A stretch of DNA of 64,000 nucleotides from Nipponacmea schrenckii (taxonomy: Eukaryota > Mollusca > Gastropoda > Lottiidae). Both the position numbers and the translations under genes were made by a program. Each line of letters begins with the position of its first letter. The stretch's first letter is position 1. The stretch spans positions 27,300,338 to 27,364,337 of the forward strand of contig CM060199.1 in the NCBI GenBank assembly GCA_030562195.1. The letters run 5' to 3'. This document shows positions 45,143 to 56,553 of the stretch, in pieces. The notes under the pieces are model-generated. The model was not told the DNA's origin, did no database searches, and worked only from the letters and a program-made list of their open reading frames with translations.

Positions 45143-47477
45143 ATACTAAGAGAAGATAACAAACTAATAGTACCTGGTAATATTGGAGATACTGTTGAAT
45201 TAACAGCAGATATTATTTCCTATCCTGGTGCTAATTTTCAATGGTTTTATAAAGATGATGGTAGTGATATAATGATTGGAAATAAAGAACCATATTTGGT
45301 CATCAACAATCAAAGATATTTTAACAGTTATAGATCTGTGTTAAGAATAAATATTACATCAATTGATATATACAGACAGTATTATTTAAATATTACCAAT
45401 GATGATGGACTGAGTAATAGTTTACAGTTCCACCTTATATCCGAGAGTAAGTTGAGTACTGTGTCATATTATCAAATAGTAATAAAAAGTTTTTACTTTA
45501 TATTTTGGTTGGTTATTTTTTTAAATTTTATTAATGTAAGAAAACTTTAAGCACTTTAAGTTTTATATTTCAGCTGTCCCAGATAGACCACAAGATGTCA
45601 GGTTATTAAATAAAACATCAGATACAATTTGTATAGAATGGACACCAGGATTTAATGGTGGAGCATCACAAAGTTTTATAGTTCAACATTCTACTGATGA
45701 TAAAACATGGGTCAATTCGTCCACAATACCAGATGGTACCAATAATGGTCGAGTTGACTATTGTATAGAAGGATTAGAACCAGATACTAGTTATTATATT
45801 AGAGTGATAGCTAGTAATAAACATGGTGAAAGTCCAGTCGGTACCGTGTTTGAAAGTGTAAATCCAAAAACACCATCGAGACAAGGTAAGCGTATTTAAA
45901 TACAATTTATAAATAGCATCTGGTAGAAATATTGACATTTTGTTTTCTTCATGTACCTTGTCGATAACTATATATTTTAAATCTTACACTATACCCCTGT
46001 TTAAATGTCTGTTCTGTTTTCCGCATAACCCCCAGTTTTTAAGTATATCTGTATATCTTACAGAATCTAGATTTTCTAATGATTATAACAGTGGTTATAA
46101 CAGTGGATTTGGTGCTGGTATTGGGACAGGATTCGGTATATCTGTAGCCCTACTAGTGATGGTTATTATGTCAATATACATCTACAGATATTGGACAGGT
46201 AGGGTATATATTCTGTAATGTTAGATCATAGCTATAAGATAGTTTGTGGGTGCGAAAACAATGTTTTAAAGAATATTATAACAGTGGTTATAACAGTGGA
46301 TTTGGTGCTGGTATTGGGACGGGATTCGGTATATCTGTAGCTTTAGTAGTGATAGTTATTATGTCTATATACAGATATTGGACAGGTATAATTGATCAAT
46401 TTTCAGAGCAACTATAATATTGAATATACAGTATTGAAGTAGGAACTGTTTCTGTCACGTGTGCAAAACTCTTGCCATGCCAACTTAGCTTTGTCATTTT
46501 CTATTATAATATTAATCCAGATTGGTTATTGGAATCTATTCACGTGTGCCTTCCTTAGTTTGTCTGACTTTGGACTTTCGGAATAATACGCTAGATACTA
46601 ATTTCGCCTTATGTTTTATCTTCTTATGACTATTTCTTTCCGCCCAAACTAAAGCCATAGATAGGTATAGCTGAAAATCATGTCGTTTTTTTTTAGGGAA
46701 AAGACAAAAGTCAGAGAAAACGTAAGTCAATACAATTATTAACATGATAGGCATAATATGTATAACAGTGTTGCAGTGGAATTTCACAAAATTTAAAACA
46801 AAATTTTAAACTTCAACTATTTGGCAATGAAGCTTATAATAATTTTATAATTAACAATCTTTTCGTAGATATGACAGTGTTAATACAAGAACAAGGGCAG
46901 GTAACTATTTCACATCATATTCTAAAATTTCATTTCATTCAACCTCTGATTGCAATACCTCGATTGACGTCGCATACTCAGCTGTTTATTTATTTAATTT
47001 TATTTATTTAATCAGTACATTTCGTTTTGGATATTCATATAATCTGTTTTCACTGAAAAATTTCAAATTCAGCAAAAATATTTTGTCAGTTCATCAGATA
47101 TTTTGTACCGGAAGATAAAAATTCAACCGCTATTAAACACCTATCTTGTTATTTTAATTCCTAGATGATACTCAAACATACCAAGAACTGGACACGATAC
47201 CTCATACAAACACAACACAAACTGATGACGTAGTACACTATAATAATATGGGAGAGAATCAGAAAAGAAGAGATGACGATGTTGCACCATATGCTAATAT
47301 GGGGTCACAATTTACAGGTAAACGTTGCTATTTTGATAGTATAATACTATTATTAAAGAACTTAAGTGAAGTTTTACACTATTAGATATATAGCCATAAT
47401 ATGTACTGACCACAATTACAAGAATTGAACTGATTTTTTTTTTATATTTTTATATTTCAGGTCCAAATAATCTTTGA
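45143..47477 (+). CDS. Gene D: Ig + FN3 membrane receptor with YxNM tail (5' part missing)
   Basis: Exons 45143-45446 (Ig-like, GDTVELTADIISYPGANFQW, lacking the usual first Cys), 45574-45885 (fibronectin III, RPQDVRLLNKTSDTICIEWT to NKHGESPVG), 46064-46198 (transmembrane, GFGAGIGTGFGISVALLVMV), 47165-47317 (cytoplasmic) and 47461-47477 (PNNL, stop). Junctions after the first are all phase 1. The tail has TYQEL, VVHYNNMG and APYANMGS. YxNM binds PI3K p85 and GRB2-type SH2 domains in known receptors, so signalling is likely. A second version of the transmembrane exon lies at 46272-46385. No signal peptide or upstream Ig exon was found; transposons occupy that stretch. The acceptor at 45141 is phase 0, unlike the rest, so the start is uncertain. 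Confidence 0.72.
46272..46385 (+). CDS. Second transmembrane exon of gene D
   Basis: It copies the exon at 46064-46198: YYNSGYNSGFGAGIGTGFG, then ISVALVVIVIMSIYRYW. It has a phase-1 acceptor (TTTTAAAG) and a phase-1 donor (GACAG before GTATAA), so either exon can splice to the tail exon in frame. The protein differs at a few hydrophobic positions and lacks two residues (IY). Its acceptor is weaker than that of the first copy (TCTTACAG). It is either mutually exclusive with the first copy or a fading duplicate. Confidence 0.5.
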
Positions 47478-49100
47478 TTCTCACGAAGTAACAAATAATT
47501 TTGTATTCCAACTTAAATTTTCGACATCATACTTTTCATCAACACCAGACTAATAGTGCGGTGAATTTTTCACCACTAGGAACCTTTTGAATAGACTTGA
47601 AAGTTCTGTCGGTATTAAACTTATCCATTTTCAATACCCTTCAATTCAGTTACATGCACTGGTTAATAATCTTGTATTATTCTACTTAATCAATGGGGAC
47701 TTTAATTTTTTGGTTGTAAATATTGTAATGGAACGAAATGAGTTTATCGTCTTACTCTTCTGCACCTTATAGGCTAATGGAGATAGTGTATATATCTTGA
47801 TGAGGATCACAATGGTGATCTGGTTCAACACAACACGTCGCTTAGCTATATTGTATGTATGTATGTACTTGTATATGTATATAAAATTTTGATAAGTTAA
47901 TTCTTAGTATATTCATTTATATCTATTAACGTTATTGAATGGTCTTTAGAATGCCTTAAACTGTTACTTTGCAAGTTATAATTCAGGTCAAGTTGTTTAT
48001 CATACCCTACATTGATTTCATGTCACCTTAACATTGTGGTAGTTTATGTACTATTTATAATCGTATATAAATGAATATATAGCGCAAAGAAAAAACCAAA
48101 CAAAGACTGGGGGTCTCCCTTATTCATTGATTCACATGTATATTATTGTACGCTTATATTTATATCAATAGAAAGTATTTTATAATCTTTTTAGAATATC
48201 TAGAATATAAATTTGATACCAAATAGCTTAGACACATTAATGAAAATATGTTGTTAGTCAATTCAATTGTAGCTATAAGTCTGAATTTAGTATCTCCAAC
48301 AGATCCGAGTTTAATTGTATTTTCCTTGCTACTCTTTGTCCACATTCAATTCTGTAGAATGATAATAGATAATTCATTAAAAACATGACAAATCAACAGT
48401 AATTTTACTCTTAGACTTCGGAATGTAATCTTTAATATTTTTACACAATAAGCCTCTCAACCCGATTCGCCCACATGACATTCACATGAGACCAGTCATA
48501 GACGTGGAAATGAAGCTGGGATGATCAGACATCTAGCTCTAGGAGACCGATACCAAACATATTACTTCCGACTTATATCCGAGTGGTGTTGAGTGTGCGG
48601 GGTATTGGACAGGCCATCATACGGGAGCTCAAAGATGAAAGTCGTGCCACTGCCATGGCCAAGCAGTACACAGGCTAACTACGACAATATGCACATCATA
48701 GTACAAATAAAACATATATTTAAATTTGAATTCTAAATTACAAACACGATTTTCACACGCATATGATGATGTAGTCAGTCAGTTGTCAGTTTCCTGTCAT
48801 TTTCACCGTTTGTCCATAATAAAATTTATAATCGCGAGTGGATTAGATGAAACGAGTAGAAGAAGCCAAAAGTATCGAACAGCACTGACCATTAAGGCAC
48901 ATTTGTTTTTTTTGAGCGACGTGATTAAGTTTAGGTACAGTAATTTTTAGGTACACTCGTTTTAATATTGGGCCCAAAGTACCAAATTGTATTATATTTT
49001 TGAAAAATTAAGTGAGCTCTGAAGTCGCCACTATCATCATTATCAAAAACATTAAACATGTATGCTTAATTGAAATAAATAAAAATGAAACAATAACTAA
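47478..49100. other. 3' flank between convergent genes D and A
   Basis: AT-rich with no convincing gene. Near 48630-48680 one plus frame reads ELKDESRATAMAKQYTG and ends in a stop; it looks like a C-terminal protein remnant, but I cannot name it and nothing upstream supports it. Confidence 0.4.
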
Positions 49101-52100
49101 TTAGGTCATATTATTTGCTTTTCCAGTCGGCCCATGTTTCTTGTAATATGGACAGAGAGGACATCGAAAACAAAACAATACGATAACTAAAACTACAATG
49201 ACAATGCCAATGATGATGGGGATGATGATGATGATGATGACGGGGATGATGATGATGATGATGATGTCCTTATCTCTAGATTCAGAACTTGTTGCTGGTG
49301 ACCTATTAAATTAGAATGACAAATTTCTTAATAATATAAAGCTGGAATAATTATACTTTTCAACACATTTATGACATTTAAATACCATAGATCATTTTGG
49401 TCTCTTCTAGAATCTTACCAACAGATATAGAAAAACTATTGTTTAGAATATTCCGTACAGATATAGAAAAACTATTGTTTAGAATATTCCGTACAGATAT
49501 AGAAAAACTATTGTTTAGAATGTTCCGTACAGATATAGAAAAACTATTGTTTAGAATATTCCGTACAGATCTAGAAAAACTATTGTTTAGAATATTCCGT
49601 ACAGATATAGAAAAACTATTGTTTAGAATATTCCGTACAGATATAGAAAAACTATTGTTTAGAATATTCCGTACAGATAGAGAAAAACTATTGTTTAGAA
49701 TATTCTGGAACGGATTGAATTGATAAACAAACTCGTGATAAAGACGGGGTGGGGGGCATTTTCTATTTAGAACTTTTCCTCAAGCTTTTCTCGATACGGA
49801 TTATGTCCAATTATAATTGTTTTTTTTTTAATGAAATGTTGATTCTTGATTGTTTAGCTTATCTTTTGTTCATTTGCTACATGTTATACTTTTCATGACA
49901 TAAATTAGAATCAGATTTTTTTAAAACTAAATATGTATAATAGGTATAATATTTAGTACATTGGATAACCTGGTGCAATATATTTAACTTTGACAGGTGA
50001 ACTATAAACTGTTCTACAGTCACCAAATTTGACGTCCACTGAAATATCAATATCACCATTTGTTTTGGTAATTTCAGGATCCCAATTATTTAGATCTACA
50101 GTCAGTAAAGACTCCCGCTTTAATAAAGATGACGTACATCCAGTATTGTCGGTTGATGTCTGAGTACTTTCAATAGTATAGATTATAGTAGATTTCTGAA
50201 AACAACAAAACATTCACCACTAGATTATACTAAGTCAATAATTACAAGTCATTCTCTATACAGATCCGGTGGTGTTTATGGAAAATGCATGTGGTTGGTT
50301 TATTAACAGCAAAACTGAGTCAATAGTAACTGTAAAACGGCTGCAATAATAAGTCATTATTCATACAGAAAAATACTTATAGTCCTTACCGAAGTTTTAA
50401 AGTTCCAGGTAAATGTTGGTTGTGGTTTGCTACAAGGAACACTAACTGATACACTAAAAATATCTTCAGTTATCGTGTGTGGTATATTTGTTATTAAATC
50501 ACCACTGCTTAGATCTGGCTCTGCAAAATTTAAAAACTACCTTAAGCCAAAGGGCCAGAAGAAAAAAACAAACATTTTGCTCAATGCACAACCTCGAAGA
50601 CGTTTTGAGTTTCGAGAAAGCTAAAACTTTCCGTGATTTAAATTAATGAATAATACAAATGCTTTTTTATTTTTTTAAATGAAAATTTGTGTTTTCCTTT
50701 TCCCTTAAAAATTTTTGCCTGAAATATTAATCCATGAAATATTAATCCATGAAATATTAATCCAAAAAAGTTTAACCCAAAAACCCCTGGTATTGCGCAA
50801 ATAAAATCACAGTTTGCGACCGACCGACCGGTATAAAGCTAAAAGATGTGAATTGTATCGATTTTCCCACTATTTAACATTTAACCTCTAATGCGGCCCG
50901 GTCTGTCACTCCATGACGATTAGCTCGTAAACAGTCTAGAAAGCGCAATTCTTGACATGTTTTGATGAAACATGATATGAGTGTTTATGATTACGCAAGG
51001 ATGAACCCCGTTGAAAATCAGCGAAATAGGGAAAAACTATAGTATGAGTTATTGCCATTGTTCTTAGATGACTCGGAACACAAAATTGCATTCTTTAAAA
51101 TTTTAGGATAAAAGTAAATTTTGCAATATTTTCGCTTCTTTGAAATGATTGAAATGTATATCTCGCGATCTATTAGATGTACAAGCTTTAAATTTGTACC
51201 GTAAATATACCTTTTAAATGTGATGATATTTATGGGAAAAATTAGATGGGTATGGCACATCCGGGTTGAATTTTAATTTACTCTTCATATAGGTCAGTGA
51301 ATTACGACTGTAGGAAATAAAAAAGGACATCGCGCACAGATGCCTCATTATTTCGGCCAGTTTATCCCAGAAAATCAGATGGTTCGGCCTGTTTGTTGCA
51401 ATTTGCCACATTAGCAAAGTCCCACTCTGTGCCACAAGTGGCTCTTCTTGTGTTCCAGTTTGTTTTCAAAATGTCAATTCTTTTTTTTTCTTTTTTTTTT
51501 TTTTTTTTTTTCGATTTTTCCACTTGGAACACAGCCTTCGTTAGCTATAGCAACATTTCTACTACTGTAGACCTTGTATGGTGGCAACGTTGTTAATGAA
51601 TATTAAATTAGGTTAATAGGGTTAACAATGTGCAATTCTTGACGGATTTTGATGAAACCTGGTGTGAGAGTGTATTATAGCTAAAACATGAGCCCTTTTG
51701 AAAATCAGCCAAATCGAAAGATAGTATGAGTTATTGCCCTTGTTCCTGAGAACGCGTTCAGATTTAGCTCGTAAACACTCTAGAAAGAACAATCCTAAAC
51801 TTGGCTTGAGTACTTGTTATCCCCCAAAGGGATAAACCCCTTTTGAAAACCAGCAAAATCGAAAAATATATTATTAGTTACTGCCCTTGTTTTTTAAAAC
51901 TTGTTCAACGTTTTGGCTCGAAAACACTCTAGAAGGTACAATTCATGACCAATTTTGATAAAACTCGCTTAGGTTGTTTGATATCACCAAAGAATGACAC
52001 TATTGAAAATGAAAAATATCAAAATATGTGTAATATGAATTATTGCGATTGTTCTTTAAAACGCGTTCGATTTTTTGGCTCTTAAAAACTCACATGGCAC

Positions 52101-55100
52101 AATTCTTTATCGATTTTTTGAATCTTTGCATTAATAATCACCTAAGGATAAACCTTATTGAAAATCAGATAATAAAACATTTAGTATCAGTTACTGCCCT
52201 TTTTTTTGAAAACGCGTCAAAATTTTAGCTGATAAACATTCTAGAAGGCTCAATTCTTTAAGATTTTTACAAAACTTGCTGAAATTGTTAATTATCAATC
52301 GTGGATGAACCCTATTGGAAATAAGAAAAGTCGAAAAATCTTTCATATGATTTATTGCTCTTTAAAACGATTTCGTTTTTTGGCTCATAAACACCCTAAA
52401 AGGCACAATTCTTAACCGATTTTTAATGAAATCGTTTGTTATCACTAACTGGTGAACCCTTTGAAAACCCAAAAAATTTTTATTTAATGAGTTACTGCCT
52501 TGTTATTAGGTGCAGTTCTTTACGATTTTAATGAAACATAGTAATACGAATGTATTGTACATTAAATCACCCTGGCAAAAATGTATATGACTAAAGGTAA
52601 AATATTTCATTCCGCTGATTTTTACTGTACTGTCAAGTGTTGATTCAAAATGAATGCTGTCAGTGGGCGTATATTATGTTGCCTGGCAAGCTATCTTAAC
52701 AGTATGACTTCACAGAACTACTTTTCTAAACCGAAAAATATTATTACTCTTTACATCATACACTGAACTAAAAAGGTTTTTGTTCTTATTTAGGCGGTTA
52801 TGCTGTGTACGTACATGAATTACACTTGTATATAACGCGACAGAGAACGATTTATACTGTGATATATTTCTATCCCAAATGGCCTGTTACGTCATGGCGA
52901 TTTTATCAGCGCATGCAAAAGAATACGTTTGCGTAAGTCATGTTAGCTTCAGGTCATTTTTGCATACATGTTCAAAGTACATCGAAACATACTGTAATAG
53001 GTCGAAGTACCCTAAAGTCGTCGAAACATTATAAACTAATCAATCATCAAGTACATGGCCGTGCTTCTGTCCAGCAGACAAATTACTGAATGGTAGAATG
53101 TAGAACCTGTAGGACCACTCAAGGGTTATTCAAAAACGTTCAACTGAACTGACAATTTTAGGTTGATGTGTAAGATTCGACATTGCGGTTAACAAATTTA
53201 TCTCTAAAACTTTTCGGATATTGCTTTTAAAACGACTTGGCCAGAAATTTAACCCATACATAAAATAATATTGAAATAAAAATAATATAACGAACCCATT
53301 ATATTTATGGTTGTTGTCTGTCCACTTGATCCATCCGAAAACGTGCTTCTGGGTGCAGTAGTTCCAGGATAAAAATGTAGTTAGGCGAATCTTGGAAACA
53401 ATATGTAGCATATTTTGTATTCGGTGCTGTAGGGAGACACGTATTTGTAGCTTTATATGTAGAAGAAAGTATGGTAAAATCATCTTTTTCCCAAAGCAAA
53501 GAATCTGGACTAACTCTTCTAGTTATGGTACATTTTTCGCCTTTACAGGCAACTGGAGAACACTCATAACTGGTACTGAACACAACTGGAAGAACAAATA
53601 TAACGATTGTCTTGATACAATTGTACTACAATTATAGGTAAACTGATTTTTTGGACAAATGCTATGGCAAAGGAAATCTTTTTAAAACATGACAGTTTTT
53701 TACCAATGTAAAAACTAAAATTTCATTGACCAACGTTGCGCCTTTAAAAAGGTTCGTTGCGGAAATTCCACGAGTCTAGTTATTAGTGATTTGGAGTACG
53801 GTTTTGGACCACTGATAGTATCAATTATCAAATGATAAACAAATGGTTGCCTAGCAAGATACGCCCACTTTGACTTAAAGTATATTTCTGTTCAAACACA
53901 GGTTATTTGGGCCTTATCTCATTTATATAAATGATCAGACCAAATATCATTCAAATCATACGAAAACTGTAGTCTCTATAGCGTTTACAAGACAATTACG
54001 ACGCGTTTTGACTTAGTAAGAGGCAAAATCGTAAATATAGAACTTGTCAAAGATCTCATTTATACAAATATTCACGCCAAATTTCATTCAAATCCAATGA
54101 AAACTGTAGTCTCTATCGCTTTCACAAGCCAATTTTTACGCGTATTGTGCAAGTCAAGTGCAATAACTCAAAATCTGTTCATGGTTTTTTTTTTACATTT
54201 TTGTTACCGTTATAAATATATATTTTTATAGTTTTTCTTTATCTGTTTTTACTTTTTTTATTTCGCACACTCATTCGACTTCATCTCAAACCTTCCACTT
54301 TACGATAGCATATAAAACCTCCACCTATCACATTCCCGGAACATTTCCCGTCTAAACTCGATATATTTTTATTCTCCAAAGCTACACTACAACAACCACT
54401 GGCAAGAAACAAGACATCACTTAGCAGAAACAGTTAACAGAAACCTCATTCAACCAAACCTAGAAATTAATCGCCAGAGCCAACCAAACCTTCCCCGAAA
54501 TCCAATATCATATTCATTTATGTGCCCATTTCTAAGAACCCTATCTCTAAGAAAGCAAGACCTTCAACCAAATTATGATAAATTCCGATACCGAGAACTC
54601 AACAATCTTGCCACCCTACGCAGAAAAGTTAGAACCAGTTGATAAAGTAAATCTTGTACGATTTTCTTTCTTAAAATTGAAAGAGCGTAGATAATCTTAA
54701 AGATTTTTACGAAAAATAAAAAAATTCAACTTTTCACAGATAGCAGCTAAAATAAACTTTATGGAATACCCTAAAGGCTTAGTGAGTTCCTTATGTATGT
54801 CAAGTAGATGCGAAACATGTCCCTTTTTATCATAAGCTTATTATTTTTAAAATAACTCCTCGAATCTAAGGTATCCGATTCAGGAACACCTGACATGTGA
54901 ATACTCGAATGTAATATATTTAATTTCATGTAGGAATTACCCCAAACAATACGAACCCAATTGAGCGCATAGAAAACTACCTGCTGAAAGATGACACTTC
55001 CAAATTCGAACAATCTAGGGAGCCATTAAGACATTAAAAACAGCAAGACCTAAATGACTCAATATTCACTATAGTGCAGGCATAGCATCCCGTTCAATAC

Positions 55101-55521
55101 AATCAGTAATAAAGCAAGTAAGATTGTTCAAACCCATATCATAAGAACCTTCAGGGAAATTCCCCCTTGTCCTTAAACAGAAAATGACAGTGGTATATTC
55201 AAAAAATCAGAACTTAAATGACAACCTCGATCATAGCTAACTAAAAAAATAATATCTGTACATAATAGGTACTGTACTTCTCACCCATTGGGTTAATGAG
55301 CCAGACCATTTCTCCCAACTTCTCAATAAAGTTAAATGAGACTGTACATCTGGGAAGATTTCAAAATCTTTTCATGAACATTTTTTTCTCTATAATTTTT
55401 TTTTTTCAAATTTTTCAACTTGAAGACTGGAATTTTCCAAAATATCGTTCTCCAAAACTTGACATAAAGATATCTTACCTTGATTTGAAAGTATAAACAC
55501 CAAAAAAATAATGTGAGACAT
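49101..55521 (-). CDS. Gene A: paralogue of gene B with polyisoleucine transmembrane segment
   Basis: Exons: 55479-55521 (signal peptide MSHIIFLVFILSNQ), an exon starting at 53585, 50390-50520, 49970-50195 and 49101-49294. Domain 1 has ECSPVACKGEKCTITRRV and YATYCFQDSP, as in gene B. Domain 2 has VPCSKPQPTFTW and VKFGDCR. The last exon encodes SPATSSESRDKD, then seven Ile, Pro-Val, six Ile, Pro, more Ile and Val residues, and FRCPLCPYYKK. The end of exon 2 is uncertain: the gene-B-like donor at 53295 needs a one-base frameshift, while an in-frame but weak donor (C before GTTTTC) lies at 53342. It is a type I membrane protein; the ligand is unknown. Gene E starts 1.03 kb away on the opposite strand. 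Confidence 0.65.
49210..49268 (-). repeat. ATC/GAT trinucleotide microsatellite inside coding exon
   Basis: Two runs, of six and seven ATG (plus strand) triplets, broken by ACGGGG, lie within the gene A last exon and are read as isoleucine codons on the minus strand. Confidence 0.95.
49421..49704. repeat. 36-bp minisatellite, about 8 copies
   Basis: Unit ACAGATATAGAAAAACTATT plus GTTTAGAATATTCCGT. The unit length is a multiple of three, so an open plus-strand frame of 12-residue repeats (RTDIEKLLFRIF) results; it is antisense to gene A and intronic, hence probably not a protein. Confidence 0.93.
50920..52720 (+). repeat. Diverged AGTTATTGCCC-type repeat array in gene A intron
   Basis: About ten diverged units with GAGTTATTGCC, AACACTCTAGAA and GGATGAACCCC words, ending in TGCCTGGCAAGCTATCTTAA, the same terminus as the array at 43075-44345. 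It is interrupted near 51060-51600 by other sequence, including a GGCACATCCGGG piece shared with the dispersed repeat at 22330-22710 and a T-rich tract at 51481-51512. Confidence 0.65.
53880..54190 (-). repeat. AGTTATTGCCC-type repeat, minus orientation
   Basis: About two units in reverse: CATTCAAATCCAATGAAAAC, CTGTAGTCTCTATCGCTTTC, and AGTGCAATAACTCAAAATC. It lies in intron 1 of gene A, at the position equivalent to the reverse copy in gene B intron 1. Confidence 0.6.
54440..54655 (+). pseudogene. Degenerate copy of the SGNH-type ORF 3' part
   Basis: Nucleotide similarity to 38076-38275 is plain: ATTCAACCAAACCTAGAAAT, ATCGCCAGAGCCAACCAAAC, TCTAAGAAAGCAAGACCTTC and TTAGAACCAGTTGATAA. Many indels remove any coding potential. 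It lies in gene A intron 1, mirroring the position of the better copy in gene B intron 1. Confidence 0.7.
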
Positions 55522-55639
55522 ATTTTCAAAATAGTCATTGATCATAATCTGAAGTGAAAGTCTCTTATTATGGCCGAGCCCCTTTTTATCTGCAAATTCA
55601 ACGAGGAAGTTTAAAGCTCACAATATTAGACGTGTCCTA

Positions 55640-55648
55640 TATAAAACT
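55640..55648 (-). promoter_or_regulatory. Possible TATA box of gene A
   Basis: TTTTATATA on the minus strand, about 120 bp upstream of the gene A ATG. Composition alone could produce it in this AT-rich DNA. Confidence 0.3.
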
Positions 55649-56553
55649 TTTAGAGCTAGCTTAAATATCACTTCTATTAAGAAATCTTTTTGACGCACTG
55701 ACCTGAAAACAAGTGGATAGTTAACGTATCGATAGTTCGTCGAATACACTTTGTATGTTGGATATGTTAGGGTGTAAGTTTATATTTTACATATTTTTAT
55801 CCTTTCAATTACATTTCGACGTTTTATAACGTAGACTGGAATTGAACGCATTTTCAAAAAGTAATTTAAATGGAAACGGTCATTTTAGCAACTTGACGAA
55901 TGTATTCATATCACCGTATCTACAGTTGATTGAAAACGCAATACTGTACACGCACTAGATCATCTAAGACGGCGGTCACGTCAGATTTGTGTGCATCTTA
56001 CTAATGCGAAACTGTGACCGATTAACAAACCACACATTTGGACGTTTTCATCTAATTTAGTCCAAGTGTCAGAATCCAGTATAAAAACGTCGTTATTTGA
56101 GAACAGCGTTATTTGGGCACAAAGATTTAGGCCGAATCTAAATGATTTTTGTTGAACTAACTAAGTCTAAAGACAGTGTTACTGTGTTTTACTGAATGTG
56201 CTTATAATATTTGTAAGGTGAACTTAGAAATGCTTATATTTCAGTAAAATTGAAAGACATGGTTAAAGCGGTGATTTTATCTGTGGTATGTACTGAAAGC
56301 GACCCCGCGATTGAAATATTCAGGATTTGACTTAAAAAATAAAACAATTTCCATTTTTTTCGGACAGAAAATTAGAAGATTTTTTCTACGTGCGGCTATG
56401 AGTGACCACACCGATGTCAATCGGTTACACTAACGGATAGCCAAACTGGAAACTAGACGTACGTGTTTGGCCACTGTCTTAGCCAGCGTCTACATCTTTT
56501 CTCTGGCCTATGAGACTTAATTTTGACTTAAAATTGTCTTACTTACAGGAATC

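Noticed and set aside
46869..46901. Possible micro-exon between transmembrane and tail exons of gene D
   Set aside because: AG and GT borders exist, but it enters at phase 1 and leaves at phase 0, which would break the frame of the next exon.
49397..49723. 108-residue ORF of 12-residue repeats
   Set aside because: It is produced by a 36-bp minisatellite whose length is a multiple of three, lies in an intron of gene A and is antisense to it.
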